From contig OY997594.1 of the NCBI GenBank assembly GCA_963921825.1, forward strand, positions 65,333,675 through 65,397,674: 64,000 nt of DNA, read 5' to 3'. The stretch's first letter is position 1. The number at the start of each line of letters is the position of its first letter. Source of the stretch: Erodium maritimum. Taxonomy: Eukaryota; Streptophyta; Magnoliopsida; Geraniales; Geraniaceae. The notes beneath the pieces were generated by a model. It was not told the origin of the DNA, did not search any database, and saw only the letters and a program-made list of their open reading frames with translations. Shown in pieces: positions 46,025 through 57,659 of this stretch. The position numbers were made by a program, and so were the translations under genes.

Positions 46025-47031
46025 GGGAAAATTTCATTTTACCACCCTGTCAAACATTTAACTTCAGTTTCATACCCTGGCATAAATTTTTATCAGTTTC
46101 ATACCCTGGCAAACTTTTAATTTCACTTTCATACCCAGCCAGGTAAAATGTCCAGAATACCCCTAACTATTACTCAAATTTTCATCCCATACCATTGCCT
46201 AAGAATTTGAAAAGAGGTGAAATGACAATAATACCCTTCATTGTTTAGGGTGTTAAACTGAAATTTTCAATAATTTTAAAACAAAATCAGATTTTTTTAT
46301 AAATTCAATTTTTAATTTCAAAAAATCAGATTTTAATTTTAAAAATACATAAAAAAAAGTTTTTGTTATATAAAAATATTTTTTTATTAAAAACAGTTTT
46401 TTATATATAAAAAAAGACACGACTTCGTCTTCTCCGGCCACCCAGCTCCGCCGGCGTCGTCCCCGACCCCTCCCACTTCGCCGGCGTCGTCCCCGACCCC
46501 TCCCACTTCGCCGGCGTCGTCCCCGACCCCTCTCACTTCGCCGGGGACGACGCCGGCGAAGTGAGAGGGGTCGGGGACGACGCCGGCGGAGCTGGGTGGC
46601 CGGAGACCACGCCGGAGAAGACGACTACGAGCTCCAGTTTTTTTTTTTAAAAAAAATAAAACTGTTTTTAATAAAAAATATTTTTATATAAAAAAAACTT
46701 TTTTTATGTATTTTTAAAATTAAAATCTGATTTTTTGAAATTAAAATTTGAATTTATAAAAAAAACTGATTTTGTTTTAAAATTATTGAAATTTTCAGTT
46801 TAACACCCTAAACAATGAAGGGTATTATTGTCATTTCACCTCTTTTCAAATTCTAAGGCAATGGTATGGGATGAAAATTTGAGTAATAGTTAGGGGTATT
46901 TTGGACATTTTACCTGGCTGGGTATGAAAGTGAAATTAAAAGTTTGCCAGGGTATGAAACTGATAAAAATTTATGCCAGGGTATGAAACTGAAGTTAAAT
47001 GTTTGACAGGGTGGTAAAATGAAATTTTCCC
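46025..47031. mobile_element. 1-kb palindromic Mutator-like MITE (foldback)
   Basis: Starts GGGAAAATTTCATTTTACCA and ends with its exact complement. The perfect 9-bp duplication TAAAAATTA (46016-46024, 47032-47040) has the size typical of Mutator elements. The two arms of about 480 bp are almost perfectly complementary along their length. The centre (46437-46630) is GC-rich, with a roughly 30-bp unit (ACTTCGCCGGCGTCGTCCCC) repeated three times on the left and present inverted on the right. No coding capacity. Confidence 0.93.
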
Positions 47032-47040
47032 TAAAAATTA

Positions 47041-47425
47041 CATAGACTTAACTTTTTTTTAAAATCAACCCCAAAATAAGGGTGATAACCTAGAGTTTAG
47101 TGTTGATAAAAAAAACATGTGATGGGATGATAAAAACACATGTAATTTAATGATAAACATAGTGTTTAGTGTTGATAAAACTAGTGTTTAGTGTTCATAA
47201 AAAAAACATATGATGATATGATAAAAATCATGTTCGATTTTGGAAAATGAGGTGATAAAACTGGTGTTCAGTGTTGATAAACCCAGTGTATAGTGTTGAT
47301 AAAAATTACACAGACTTAACTTTTTTTAAAAATCAGCCCCGAAATAAGGGTGATAACCTAGAGTTTATTGATGATAAAAAAAACATGTGATGGGATGATA
47401 AAAACACATGTAATTTAATGATAAG
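47041..47425. repeat. About 270-bp tandem repeat, left block
   Basis: Units begin GTGATAACCTAGAGTTTA (47080, 47349) and contain many AGTGTTGATAAA words and AAAATCATGTTCGATTTTGG. More unit material lies at 45790-46015, before the palindromic MITE. Confidence 0.8.
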
Positions 47426-50400
47426 TGTAAAACCCCGCCCTTTCAAAAAAGAGTATTATCGGAAATAGGAAGCAAATAGGTGTTTTGCGAAATCAGAAAC
47501 GTAGAGATGGAATTTTTGCAACAAGTTTTATTTGAAAAGGAATTTTCAAAAAAGAAAAAGAAAAAAAGGGGGAGAAGAGCTTGGAAATGGACTGGGCCAG
47601 ATTCAGTTTTGGGCCAAGTTTCGCGCGCACCTGCTCGGCCCAAGCCCACGTTCCGAAACCCTAAGACCTACCACTAATGGGTCTTCTTCTTCACGAGTTC
47701 AGCACGCGAACCGAGGATGGCCGCTGCTCTCTCTTCTCATCCTCTCGATCTCCTTCGATCTCTCCCTCTCCTTGTTTCTCTTTCTGCAACCTCACCCTCA
47801 CCGTCATCTGCATCCTCTCGGCCGCACCCACCTGAGGCCTCATCTCCGTTCGCAAGCCGAGCTCGCGCGCGGATGGAGGGCAACGCCGGCGACCTCTCCC
47901 TTTGGGTTCGCCTTTTCAGGCTTAAACCGAGCTTTCCCTCGCCTGGGTTCTTCTTCCCCGACCTCGTATCGACCGGATCTACACCCCTTCGAGCTCGATA
48001 CGAGCTGTTGCTGAAGGAACCACCGTCGGCGATGTCTCAAGCACTAGATCTGAGCGAAGCACGACCCTTGACGATGCACCTGACGCCGTGCCCATCGTCT
48101 AACCACAGCCGGACTCCGCCGCCCTTTTTCCTCAGCTCCGCCGGCTTGTCGCGCGAATTCTGGGTGTTGTCGCCGCCGGAGACGGTGGCCGGAACACACG
48201 AAGCTCGCCGGAGCTGAACGAGCTCAGGGCTAAGGCTGGCAGGCCTCGGGCCTGGTTGAGATATTGGGCCGGGTGACTCGGGACACAGACATGGGCCTCG
48301 GGCCAGATGAGAAAGAGGTCGGGCCTTGGGCGAGCAGCGAGAACGGGCCTTGGGCCCATTTGGATGTCAGAACCGGGTCTGGACCGGGTTCGGGCTCGGA
48401 TCCGGGTCGACCCGGCAGTAAAGAAAATTGTTTTTAAAATCAGATTTTATTTAACTGATTTAATTAATTAAAGGTGAGAATTAAAGGACAATTTTGGAGT
48501 ATTTAAAGAACCTTGGACGTTTACCGGTTTTGATTAGACTTTTCTTTGTTAAACCTAGACGGGACTTCGCCCGAGCACAAGGGCTTGGACCCGAGCTAGA
48601 AGAACGAAGATCACGCCGGTACCCAGGTGAAGATCAGTGTGGTGACTATCGTGTATGACATCAGAGTGTTGCGAGGAAGACCGCAAGGTAGGGAAAGTTT
48701 TAATTACTTAATTAACGCTTAGAATGCATGATTAGGATAATAAAATCGGAATGGTCCTAGAATTGCCTATAGGATGCGAATAACTAGAATAATCGGATTT
48801 CAATTACTAATAAATGGATGAGTCTAGTATGCATGCTTAGGACAATGACAATTAGTGAAGTGTGCTTTCAATACTTGGGAAATTGATTTACTGGTAGAGA
48901 GGCTGTGAAGAGCTCTCGGATTAGTTGTGTGCTAGGTTCACATGCTTGGTTGCTAATTGCTCGGTTAATTTAAGAGTCTAATGAAATTAGATTATCTCGT
49001 ATGATTGAATGCTATTTTGTTCGTTCACATGATGATTGATTGGTTGAATGCATACTTGGTTGATTGAGTGTTTATGTTGATATAATTGTTGGTTGAACGG
49101 ATGATCGAGTATGACTGGTTGTGCCAAAGGGGTACAATCAGGTGATCGATGTATCGATGGTTGGTGACAGGTAAGTGTACGGTAAGTATGAAATGGTGTT
49201 GGTTGTCTGGGTTGTGATGAAAGTGTGTTCCGACGTGTGTTTCTTGATGGATGAATGAAATGCTTGTTCCTTTATTCTTATTCTTGAATGTATGCTCGTT
49301 TATTGGTTTGTCTGTTTGTTTGCTTGGTTTGGTACTACACCGGGGGGGGGGGGGGGTAATCCGGTGCCGTTGTGGTGGTTGGAGTTGGACAGATACAGTG
49401 AGATATGGACTGAGTATTGGAGCCTGAGGGCATTGGTTATTGGATATTACGAGAGTTGATTATTGGCAGATCCTGCGGGATATTTATTGATTATTGGCAG
49501 ATCCTGCGGGATATATAGATTGATTATGAGCAGATCCTGCGTGATATTTATTGATTATTGGCAGATCCTGCGGGATATTATTGACTATTGGCAGATCCTG
49601 CGGGATGTATAGATTGATTATGAGCAGATCCTGCGGGATATTATTTGGGTTACTTCTTGAGAGATGGTTACTAAGGTTTCACCCAAGGATGTGCGTCCCA
49701 GTGGAGCACTACCTTGGTTCCCTATGACATAAGGTCCTTTGGAGGCATTTCTGGGAATCCCGATGATAATCGCCCATTTGGGATTGTTTCCGGTGCCCCG
49801 ACGCATGTGCTTCCTCTGGACCGAGGGAAAATCTGATATGATATGGATACTCTGGTGGATCGGAATGTGGGAACCGATGTGATCCCAGAATCTATCCATG
49901 GATCGGAGGCTTGAGAAAGCGAGTGGTTGGCAAGATATTGATTATTCCCATTTTTAATATTATTGACCCGTTAAAGTATGTATTATGAACTTCTTTTAAG
50001 TTACTATCATCTTTGAAGAAGCGATGTTATTTCATCACAACGGATTCCATGACATTTCTTTGATTAATAGTATTTACTTGTTCCCAGTGTGATGGGCTTC
50101 TATTTTATTATAATGTTCTCCATCTATTCTCTGGGAAGTTATCGTTATCCTTGAGAATGCACTATTGATATTGTTACTCCTTATTTGTTTATTACATCCT
50201 TTGGTCTAAGGGTTTTAAATACTTTTGTGACATCGAATTAAAACAGTTTTGATATTAAACTTGGAGACTAAGGTCATTTACGATTTTCCCTACTGAGCGT
50301 AAGCTCACCCCTATTTGTTTATTTATTGTGTGTACAGGTATGCTTGAGATTTGGGGAAATTCGAGGCTCGGGAGCCTTCGGATGTCTTGAGGATTGTATT

Positions 50401-50594
50401 AGAGATGTGTTGGTCCACATTGTTGAACTTTATTTACCTTATGTTACTTATCAAGTTTCGACATTTTTTTTGGATTATTGAGAAATACTTTGGACTAGTT
50501 TTCAGTTGTAAAGGAATTTATTACAGTTTTATTACTTTTACCTCGTTTGTTTTAGGTCACGTCTCGAGTCCGGCCAAAACCAGATTTGGGGCGT
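47426..50594 (+). mobile_element. Solo LTR 'D' in the tandem repeats
   Basis: Starts TGTAAAACCCCGCCC and ends TCGAGTCCGGCCAAAACC followed by TTTGGGGCGT, so the extreme end is shortened. No target duplication is visible. About 3.17 kb. Its interior resembles LTR A (TGGGCCAAG words, GGGTCTGGACCGGG zone near 48370). It holds a minisatellite based on GGCAGATCCTGCGGGATAT at 49440-49640 and a TGAGC-GTAA-GCTCA hairpin at 50294-50307. No gag or pol. Confidence 0.8.
49440..49640 (+). repeat. Minisatellite in LTR D
   Basis: Six units of 30-38 bp, each with TTGGCAGATCCTGCGGGATA or a close variant. Confidence 0.85.
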
Positions 50595-51084
50595 AGTGTT
50601 GATAAAACTAGTGCTTAGTGTTCATAAAAAAACATGTGCTGATGTGATAAAAATCATGTTCGATTTTGGAAAATGAGGTGATAAAACTGGTGTTCAATGT
50701 TGATAAACCTAGTGTATAGTGTTGATAAATCCAGTGTATAGTGTTGATAAAAATTACACAGACTTAACTTTTTTTAAAAATCAGCCCCGAAATAAGAGTG
50801 ATAACCTAGAGTTTAGTGTTGATAAAAAACATGTGATGAGATGATAAAAACACATGTAATTTAATGATAAACATAGTGTTTAGTGTTGAGAAAACTAGTG
50901 CTTATTGTTCACATAAACATGTGATGATGTGATGATGTGCTTATTGTTCGATTTTAGAAAACGAGGTGATAAAACTGGTGTTCAGTGTTGATAAACTCAA
51001 TATATAGTGTTGAAAAATCCAGTGTATAGTGTTGATAAAAATTACCCAGACTTAACTTTTTTTTAAAAAAAAATCAGCCCCGAA
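50595..51084. repeat. About 270-bp tandem repeat, right block
   Basis: Continuation of the units at 47041-47425 after the LTR, with a further GATAACCTAGAGTTTAGTG start near 50800. Confidence 0.8.
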
Positions 51085-51259
51085 ATAATTTTTTTTTTCG
51101 TGCTTCAAAATATATTCATGACTGATCTTGATAGAAAGCCCTTGAAAAAACAAAACTAATGGCGCAAGTTTGAAGCCAATCGGAGTTCAAACGAAGCGGG
51201 AAAAATTAAATTAGTGAATTGATAAAAAAAAATATGATGGTTTTACTAAAAAGCCCTTA

Positions 51260-52232
51260 GAGCATCTCCAATGGTTAGACACTGCACGGTGTCTATGAGC
51301 AGTGTCTAACCATTGTTTTTGGCTTCCAGACACTGCTCCTCCAATGGTAGTGTCTACGTAGTGTCAGGAGCAGTGTGTACACAGTTTTAGTTAATTAAAA
51401 AAGCACCCCACATTTTTAATACTAATTTTATTTCATACCACACAAACATTACATAATATTTAAACGCTAATACATATGTAGATAATTTAAAACATAATTA
51501 TTAAAATATGATTAAACTAATTCCTATTTCTACTAATATGTAAACGCCACCTCGCATCGTCCTTGAGCATCTCCCACACAGGACGTTTATTCCACAGCCC
51601 GTGTTCCCCTTCATAATCAGAAACGGTCGCGGCATATACTTCATCATCCGTTGCCCCTCTCCTAGGGTCGGCCAGTTTCTTCCGGTAGGCTTTATCAAAA
51701 CACTTGCACTTCTTGCTCATGGAGTGTATGGAGGAAGCGGCGGGGTGTATGGAGGAAGCGGCGTTGAGTGCCCCGATTGGAGGAGTTGGGAAAATGAGGA
51801 ATAGTGCCCCAAGTAATCCTCTTCGGTGTGGTGAGAACTCACGTCTTCATCATCCATGGAGTCGGCAAGGGATTGGAGGGCTTCATTCGGATCCATAACG
51901 AGTGTAGGAAAAAATTTTGGAGAGAATTCGATGAAGAATAGAGGAAGGGAAGCTAAAAACAAGTGAAAAGAGGGTAAAATTCGAGTTGGGGGTGGATCTG
52001 TATTTATAAAGGAATTTAGAGCTTTTGGGGGGTCGGCGTCGCCACGTGGCGGGTCGTGACTGGCCAGCCGACTAGCCGTTGGCGCCAGACACGACCAGCA
52101 GCGTCGTTGCCAGAACCAGCAACGACGCCCAGCAACGATCGCCATGACACGCCTCGTAGACACGACAAGTCGTGTCTACACGTTCGTTTCTACGCCAGAC
52201 ACGACGCGTAGACACGACCGTTGGAGGTGCTC
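51260..52232 (-). mobile_element. PIF/Harbinger non-autonomous element with ORF1 remnant
   Basis: Termini GAGCATCTCCAATGG and (reverse complement) GAGCACCTCCAACGG with a TTA duplication on both sides (51257-51259, 52233-52235) are diagnostic. On the minus strand a TATA box (TTTATAAATAC, near 52000) precedes MDPNEALQSLADSMDDEDV at 51898. The reading runs to a stop at 51717, then a second frame overlapping by ATGA (51720 to 51517) reads MSKKCKCFDKAYRKK...WEMLKDDARWR. These resemble the Myb/NAM-associated ORF1 of Harbinger elements. No transposase. Confidence 0.88.
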
Positions 52233-52245
52233 TTACCCCTCACTA

Positions 52246-52740
52246 AAAAGTGCTGTTTTTTTGCAGTCAACAAATCAATTGCATCTCATCTATTCATTCT
52301 TAAAATCAATGACTTGGACTGGTTCACACGGTTTTTACGTTAAGGAGTGGTTTCTATTTGATTTTTCCTCATATCTGTATATGAACATGATTTCTTCACC
52401 AAATTTATGTCATGTTCCCTAATTTATAATTTAATATACTCTAATTTTTTCAGCTTATTGATATTATGTTCCTTAAAAATAATCATTTGTTCTCTATTTT
52501 TTGCGCCATATATTTATTCAAATATAGAAACTTATACAGTCCACGGGTTTCTCAATTATACATCCATATGTAATAGACCATCTATCCAAAAACTAGGGAT
52601 ACTCAGTCCTAGGAAAAGTTTTTTTGCCGTGGCATCAAAAATAATGACTATGATCATGGTTTTTAGTATGACTTATATTATGATCATGCTTCTCTCTTCG
52701 ACACATCTTTACTTTGTATTTTTCTATGTATCCTACAAAG
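52246..52740. other. AT-rich spacer
   Basis: No coding domain or repeat ends recognised. Confidence 0.35.
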
Positions 52741-55380
52741 GTTTTTTCTGTTAGTGTTTTTTTCGAGCCGCCTTTAATTATCGCGACGCTGGCCTTCTCC
52801 CGCCACCAACGAAGCGTCTCCCAACCTATTTCGGTCCCTCCTCTGCAACTCCGGGGGTTTCCGTCTCTGAGGTCGCCGTCCTTGATACTGTCGTCGCCTT
52901 CTTTGAAGTTGTCGCTGTCTCTGATGTCGCCGCAGTCTCTAAAGTCGTCTCTAAAGCCGTAGTCGCCGTCTATGCAGCCGCAGCCGGTGCGTCCTTCTTC
53001 CTGGCCTCCACCGCCGCAACCGCCTCGACCCCTTTAACGATTATGGGTCTGGCTAATCGAAAGAGTATCTTTTATTTTATTTGAGTTTGTCTTTGCGGGA
53101 TCAATGCCTAGTGAACAGAGAATCAGAGATTTTTCCAGGGAGGGAACCCCGATTCATGTATTGCCTCCCACTATTACTGTTGAAGTCCTTTTCGTAGCAG
53201 GAATTCCAGTATCACATTCTCAACCCCCGTCTTCCTTCCTTTCCTATATCGCGTCCCAGTTTAGTGTTAGCTTGCCTATATGGTGCCCCATCTAATACCG
53301 TCAGGGACGGTTATAGTATGGAAAGAATAGCGTACACTTTGTGTTCTTTGTATGTTCTTCGTGGTCAAAGATTTATCCCTGATGCATTCAAATGTATTTG
53401 AAGTCTAGATTAATGAAATTTTATCTTTTAGTCAATTTTATATATATATATATATATTCATATGTAACAATGTGCTTCCGAATCTATATTATTCTCTCAC
53501 GCAAGTCATGTGTCTCTCCCGAAAAAACCTTAGCCTTTAGCCTAGCTATGTCGTCACCTCCATATATCATTGTTGTTGTCGTGCTCTTGGACACCGTCCC
53601 TATCTCTTCACCGCCTGCACCACCAATGGTTAAAGGGCTACCTGTCCCACCACCGCGACCATCCTTGGAGTACCTAAGCCCTTTAAAGGCCCGACGGAAG
53701 AGGAAGTCACGAATCTCTCATCCGGAATCAGTCATGGAGCCTCTGTTGCAATCCCCACGCCATCATGGAATTCGCTCCGGTACTACCACACTAACACCCC
53801 CATGCTTGACACCGAGAAGGGGTCGCCCGGTCAAAACCCTAATTCTTTCGACGGCAAGCAATCGTCCACCGCCTCTCTCTCTTACCCTGGGTGACGGTCC
53901 TAAGTCACCAAGGCCGGTGGGAACTAGCTCTACTTGGAAGGAGGGAGCCCAACACAAGAGGACATGGAGTTCGCTCTGCATTTCGCTGCCACTATCGAAT
54001 TCTGATTGCATTCCGATATTCCATTCCCTTCCGGATATCCCTGGTACATGTTGCGTCGGGAAGGGGTGTCCCGTAACCCCCGGAGTGACCCCATGCATCG
54101 GTTGTACCGGTCTCGATGAGCTTGACCATCTCTCCAATGATTAGCCTCCAAGAGAGGCTCTCCTCTTGCTCGATTTGTGAGGAAGAGGACATGGAGGTAC
54201 TGGTCCCCTACATGCCCGTTAACCCAAACGTGTTGGCTCGTCAGCAATTCAACATGGTCGAAAAATTGATGGCTTAGTGACCCCTAGAAGGAGACCATGT
54301 TACGCGTAATCACCAATGCATGGGTTCGATTAGCATCGAGACTGGTCATTGAATATGTCAGCCAGGGGGATGTTTGGTTTTTACTTAGAGTCCGAGGAGG
54401 CTAGTACATGGGTTCGGGGCAACGAACCCTGGTGCTTTGATGGCCTCCCCCTCCTCCTTAGAGATATTGATCTGATGGCCAAAGATCTCCCTAACTTGAA
54501 TCGCCTAAAACTATGGGTCCATAATCACGGCATCCCGCCGCCGGTAAGGACGAAGACCACATGGAAAATGATTGGAGCCACCCTAGCAGTATGTGTGGAG
54601 TTCCCATGTGACCAATGAGACCTCTGTTGAGGGAGGGGCGGTCAAAGTCTGCTTCTGGCATCTTGTGGACCGTCCCCTGCGCCATACTCTAGTGCTGCGA
54701 TTCAAGTAATTCCGGGATCCTATCCGGGTCTCTCTCACCTACTCCAAATTGCCCACATTTTGTGGCAATTGCGGGAGGATTGGATATGGACCTCGGGCAT
54801 GCGAATGTGAGATACTAGGCATCTCGCGCTTTGACACATCACTACTGGAGTTCCACAGAATTCATAAGAACAAGTAGTATGCGACAGATTGAACAACTAA
54901 GGCAACCCAACCCTTCCACCTGGCTTTGGGACCTTGATCCCGAAAATTGTACCTACGGAGCCATTACCTCGTGGCAGAACCCCATAATAATCCCAAACAT
55001 GGTACCTAACGGTACAAGAGGTTGGGGTGTCGATCCGGGCTGGAAAAACTTGGAGGTCGGGCAACCCTCAGGAAGTGGGAAGGCGGAAGTCTTGGGAGCA
55101 TTCCCAACCAGAAGTGTTATAGAATGAAGAGGGGGTTAGCTTGAGAACCCCAAGAAGAAATGGCGAGGGCTGGAAAGCAGCCTCGTCAAGAGGAATGAAT
55201 GGACAGCATGGCTTCAGGGACCTACCTTGGGAGGGGTCCCTGGTGAAAGCCTTTTCTCCCTCTACTACTGATGAAGCCAGGTTCGGTTTTCAACCAAACA
55301 TAACAAGTTCCCTCCAAAGGATCAAGCAGCGCTTAGGCATCACCTTGAGTAGTCTTCATTAGTATCACCAATTTTGTAGC
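52741..55380 (+). mobile_element. LINE (L1-type) 5' part with ORF1, no ORF2
   Basis: A GC-rich leader (52760-53040) is followed by a proline-rich frame from 53548 (MSSPPYIIVVVV). Next comes a DUF4283-type segment (VLARQQFNMVEKLMA near 54230; FYLESEEASTWVRGNEPWCFDGLPLLL and LWVHNHGIPPP at 54370-54550). A CCHC-type knuckle follows (KLPTFCGNCGRIGYGPRACEC, about 54750-54810). The tail runs to 55362. The order matches plant L1 ORF1. Frame changes near 54145, 54275 and 54620 break it. Endonuclease and reverse transcriptase are not found downstream. Confidence 0.78.
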
Positions 55381-56331
55381 TTTATTTTTGTTTGCCTCTA
55401 TGGATTTTATAAAACTGTGATAAACGGTTCCCTGTCTCAGAGTTATTGTTCGGCCCTTCAGGGATTTCAAACATGTAATAACTCTTTTATGCATTATGAA
55501 ATTCGTACCTTTCGTTCAATTTTTTTTTACATATTCATAATTTTAATTAACAATCTAATGGTTTCTTAATTATACATATTCATAATTTTAATTAAGCTAG
55601 TCTTCTAATATGACGCCAAAATGAGAGTTCTGAACCTTAGTCATTCCAAGCTACTACCCATGATGTTGTCGTTGTATAAGACCTTCATCATCAAAAGACT
55701 ACTCGTGAGTTCCTTATTCCTTAAAACTTTATTGGTGTTCCCTCACGTGCCTCCACACCTCAGCGTCGTTGTATCTAAAGGATAATGCGTAATCAGCGAC
55801 TACTCGCGATTACCTACTGTGTGGTTCTCCCCTTCTCTGTGCTAGCTTCCCACACCAGGAGCGAGTGCACGACCGTCGACATAGTTGGATGAGCCTTTAT
55901 TGTTCCAAACAATCAGGCAAGGTCTATTATGAAGCCTCGCTAGGTCCAATAAGGAACATGCGGGGAAGCGGGATGTCGGGGAGGAGAAGCATCTCGCCCC
56001 ATCACGATTGGCTGCAACTGATCGTCCTCCTCCACCAGTTATTGTGCTTCCTATCCAGACCGCGCACTTTACCCAAATATTTCATGATCCTCTCCTGAGG
56101 TTCAAGTTTTAATTAGACACTTATGGTTGGCCTCAGGTCAAGCAGGATTGGTTTCTTTATTTTTCTCGTTAAATTTTGTGTTGGCGTTTAGCCTTTATGT
56201 CAAAACTAAATATACCTCAGTTACAGTTAGAGGATTAGTTGCATGATTGTTTTCTAATGGTTTGCTCTCATACTACTCTTCTCTATGTTTCTCTTACTAG
56301 TTTTCATCTAATAAAGTACTCATTTCGCTCA
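55381..56331. other. Unassigned DNA after LINE ORF1
   Basis: A frame at 55865-56098 (77 codons) is not recognised. No endonuclease motif was seen. AT-rich beyond 56100. Confidence 0.3.
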
Positions 56332-56815
56332 ATATATATATATAGGGTAGCTATCCAGTACAAACGCCTCTTATTATGCAAACTACGAATGCACGAGAGC
56401 CACATGATGCGGTCAAAGTGACGTCAGCAGAGCGCCCTAGATGCCGACACGTGGGCACCCGCGCTGCTGGTGCGCGCACATAGTGCTAATAGTTTACATA
56501 GCACGGTGTTGATAGTTTAGTACATAATGTGCTGATAGGTTGCTATCAGCACATTTGTACTAACATATCAGGACATTTTGTACTAAACTATCAGCATTGT
56601 GCGTGCGCGCACCAGCACCGCGCGCGCCCACGTGTCAGCATCTGGTGCACTCATAGTTTGCACAATAAGGTGCGGTGTTTTATATATAATTGTCCTCGTG
56701 TCAGCATCTGGTGCACTCTGCTGACATCACTTTGGGTGGATCCTATGGCTCAAATTTGTTTGTATTTTGCACAATAAGCCTCTGTTTGTACTTGATACCA
56801 GTCATATATATATAG
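56332..56815. mobile_element. TA-bordered inverted-repeat element(s)
   Basis: A (TA)n run (56332-56344) and another (56805-56814) border a segment. Its left end has CCAGTACAAACGCCTCTTAT and TGCAAACTACGAA; its right end has the inverse, TTTTGCACAATAAGCCTC and TTTGTACTTGATACC. An internal TTATATATAA near 56680 with a second TTTGCACAATAAGG suggests two overlapping copies. The interior has GC-rich alternating purine-pyrimidine runs and CACGTGTCAGCA/TGACGTCA motifs. Confidence 0.7.
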
Positions 56816-57659
56816 CACTCATTTATTGTGAGAACTACGGACGCACAGGAGAGCGACACATGGCTTTTTCACGCGTGCGCGTGCACGCAGCTACTGTTCA
56901 CACTCAGACATCTGTTGTTCACGTGCGCACAGCTACTGTTCACATGTCTGATTGGTGGGTCAAACATGTCCGATCGGTTGGTTAGTCTCGCCGATTGGTG
57001 GGTTAAACCTGGCCGATCAACTGGTTAGTCATAACATGTGGTACTAGCACCCATGTATATGACGTACCAGTACTTGTGCATGTAATGTATCAGCACTGTG
57101 TGCGTATTGTACCAACATTGTGTATGTATTGAATCGGCAGAATATAACCTGAGCTGGAGTCAGTGCCATAATTTGACAAAACCTAAGCATATTTGGGGTG
57201 GAAACGGACTTTCGAGCAAGAGTCATTGCTATGCCGTGATGTACAATGTTTTTCGGCCATCCGAGGTCATCTGGAGGGTCAAAATCGTAATTTTAGATTC
57301 TGGATTTATTTATTTATTGGTTTTCTGATTTCCTTTATTCATATTAGAACTTTGGGCTTACTTTCCTTAGGGTTTAAGGTTTAGTTTTAGGGTTTAAGGG
57401 TTTAGGGTTTGGTTTAGTGTTTATAAACACACGAGGATTTGATTGTAAATCAGTTTTTCTGAATTAATAAACATTGTACTAGCACTATGTGTGTAGTGTA
57501 CCATCACTGTGTGTATTGTACCAGCACTGTGTGCGTATTATACTAGCACCACCACGGCCGATCCAGCACCATGGCCGATCGTCCAACAACATGCGCGCAC
57601 TACCAATAGCATGCGTGTGCGTTACTAACACGGATAATTGTATAATTGTCGTCCAAGTC
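56816..57659. other. Repeat mosaic with GTATTGTACCAGCACTGTG words
   Basis: Short diverged repeats of GTACCAGCACTGTGTG occur at 57060-57130 and 57480-57550. Degenerate telomere-like TTTAGGG words cluster at 57366-57415. No coding domain. Confidence 0.45.

Larger units (their letters stand above)
45597..52245. mobile_element. Large inverted-repeat element carrying tandem repeats and nested insertions
   Basis: The left arm (about 45597-45815) and right arm (about 51085-51259, plus a few bases after the Harbinger insertion) are inverted copies sharing CAATTCACTAATTTAAT, GTTTGAACTCCGATT and ATCAGTCATGAATATATTTT. Between them lie copies of a roughly 270-bp tandem unit. Three other elements have landed inside or at the edge: the palindromic MITE (46025-47031), an LTR (47426-50594) and a Harbinger element (51260-52232). 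Candidate flanking 9-mers CTCACACAA and CTCACTAAA match at seven of nine. Long inverted repeats suggest a Mutator-like or foldback element, but no transposase is present. Confidence 0.6.

Noticed and set aside
47421-50599. Target duplication AGTGT around LTR D
   Set aside because: It would require the LTR to start after its own TGT terminus; the match is better explained by the AGTGT-rich tandem repeat around it.
57366-57415. Interstitial telomere array
   Set aside because: Only a few irregular TTTAGGG-like words; too degenerate to call a telomeric insertion.
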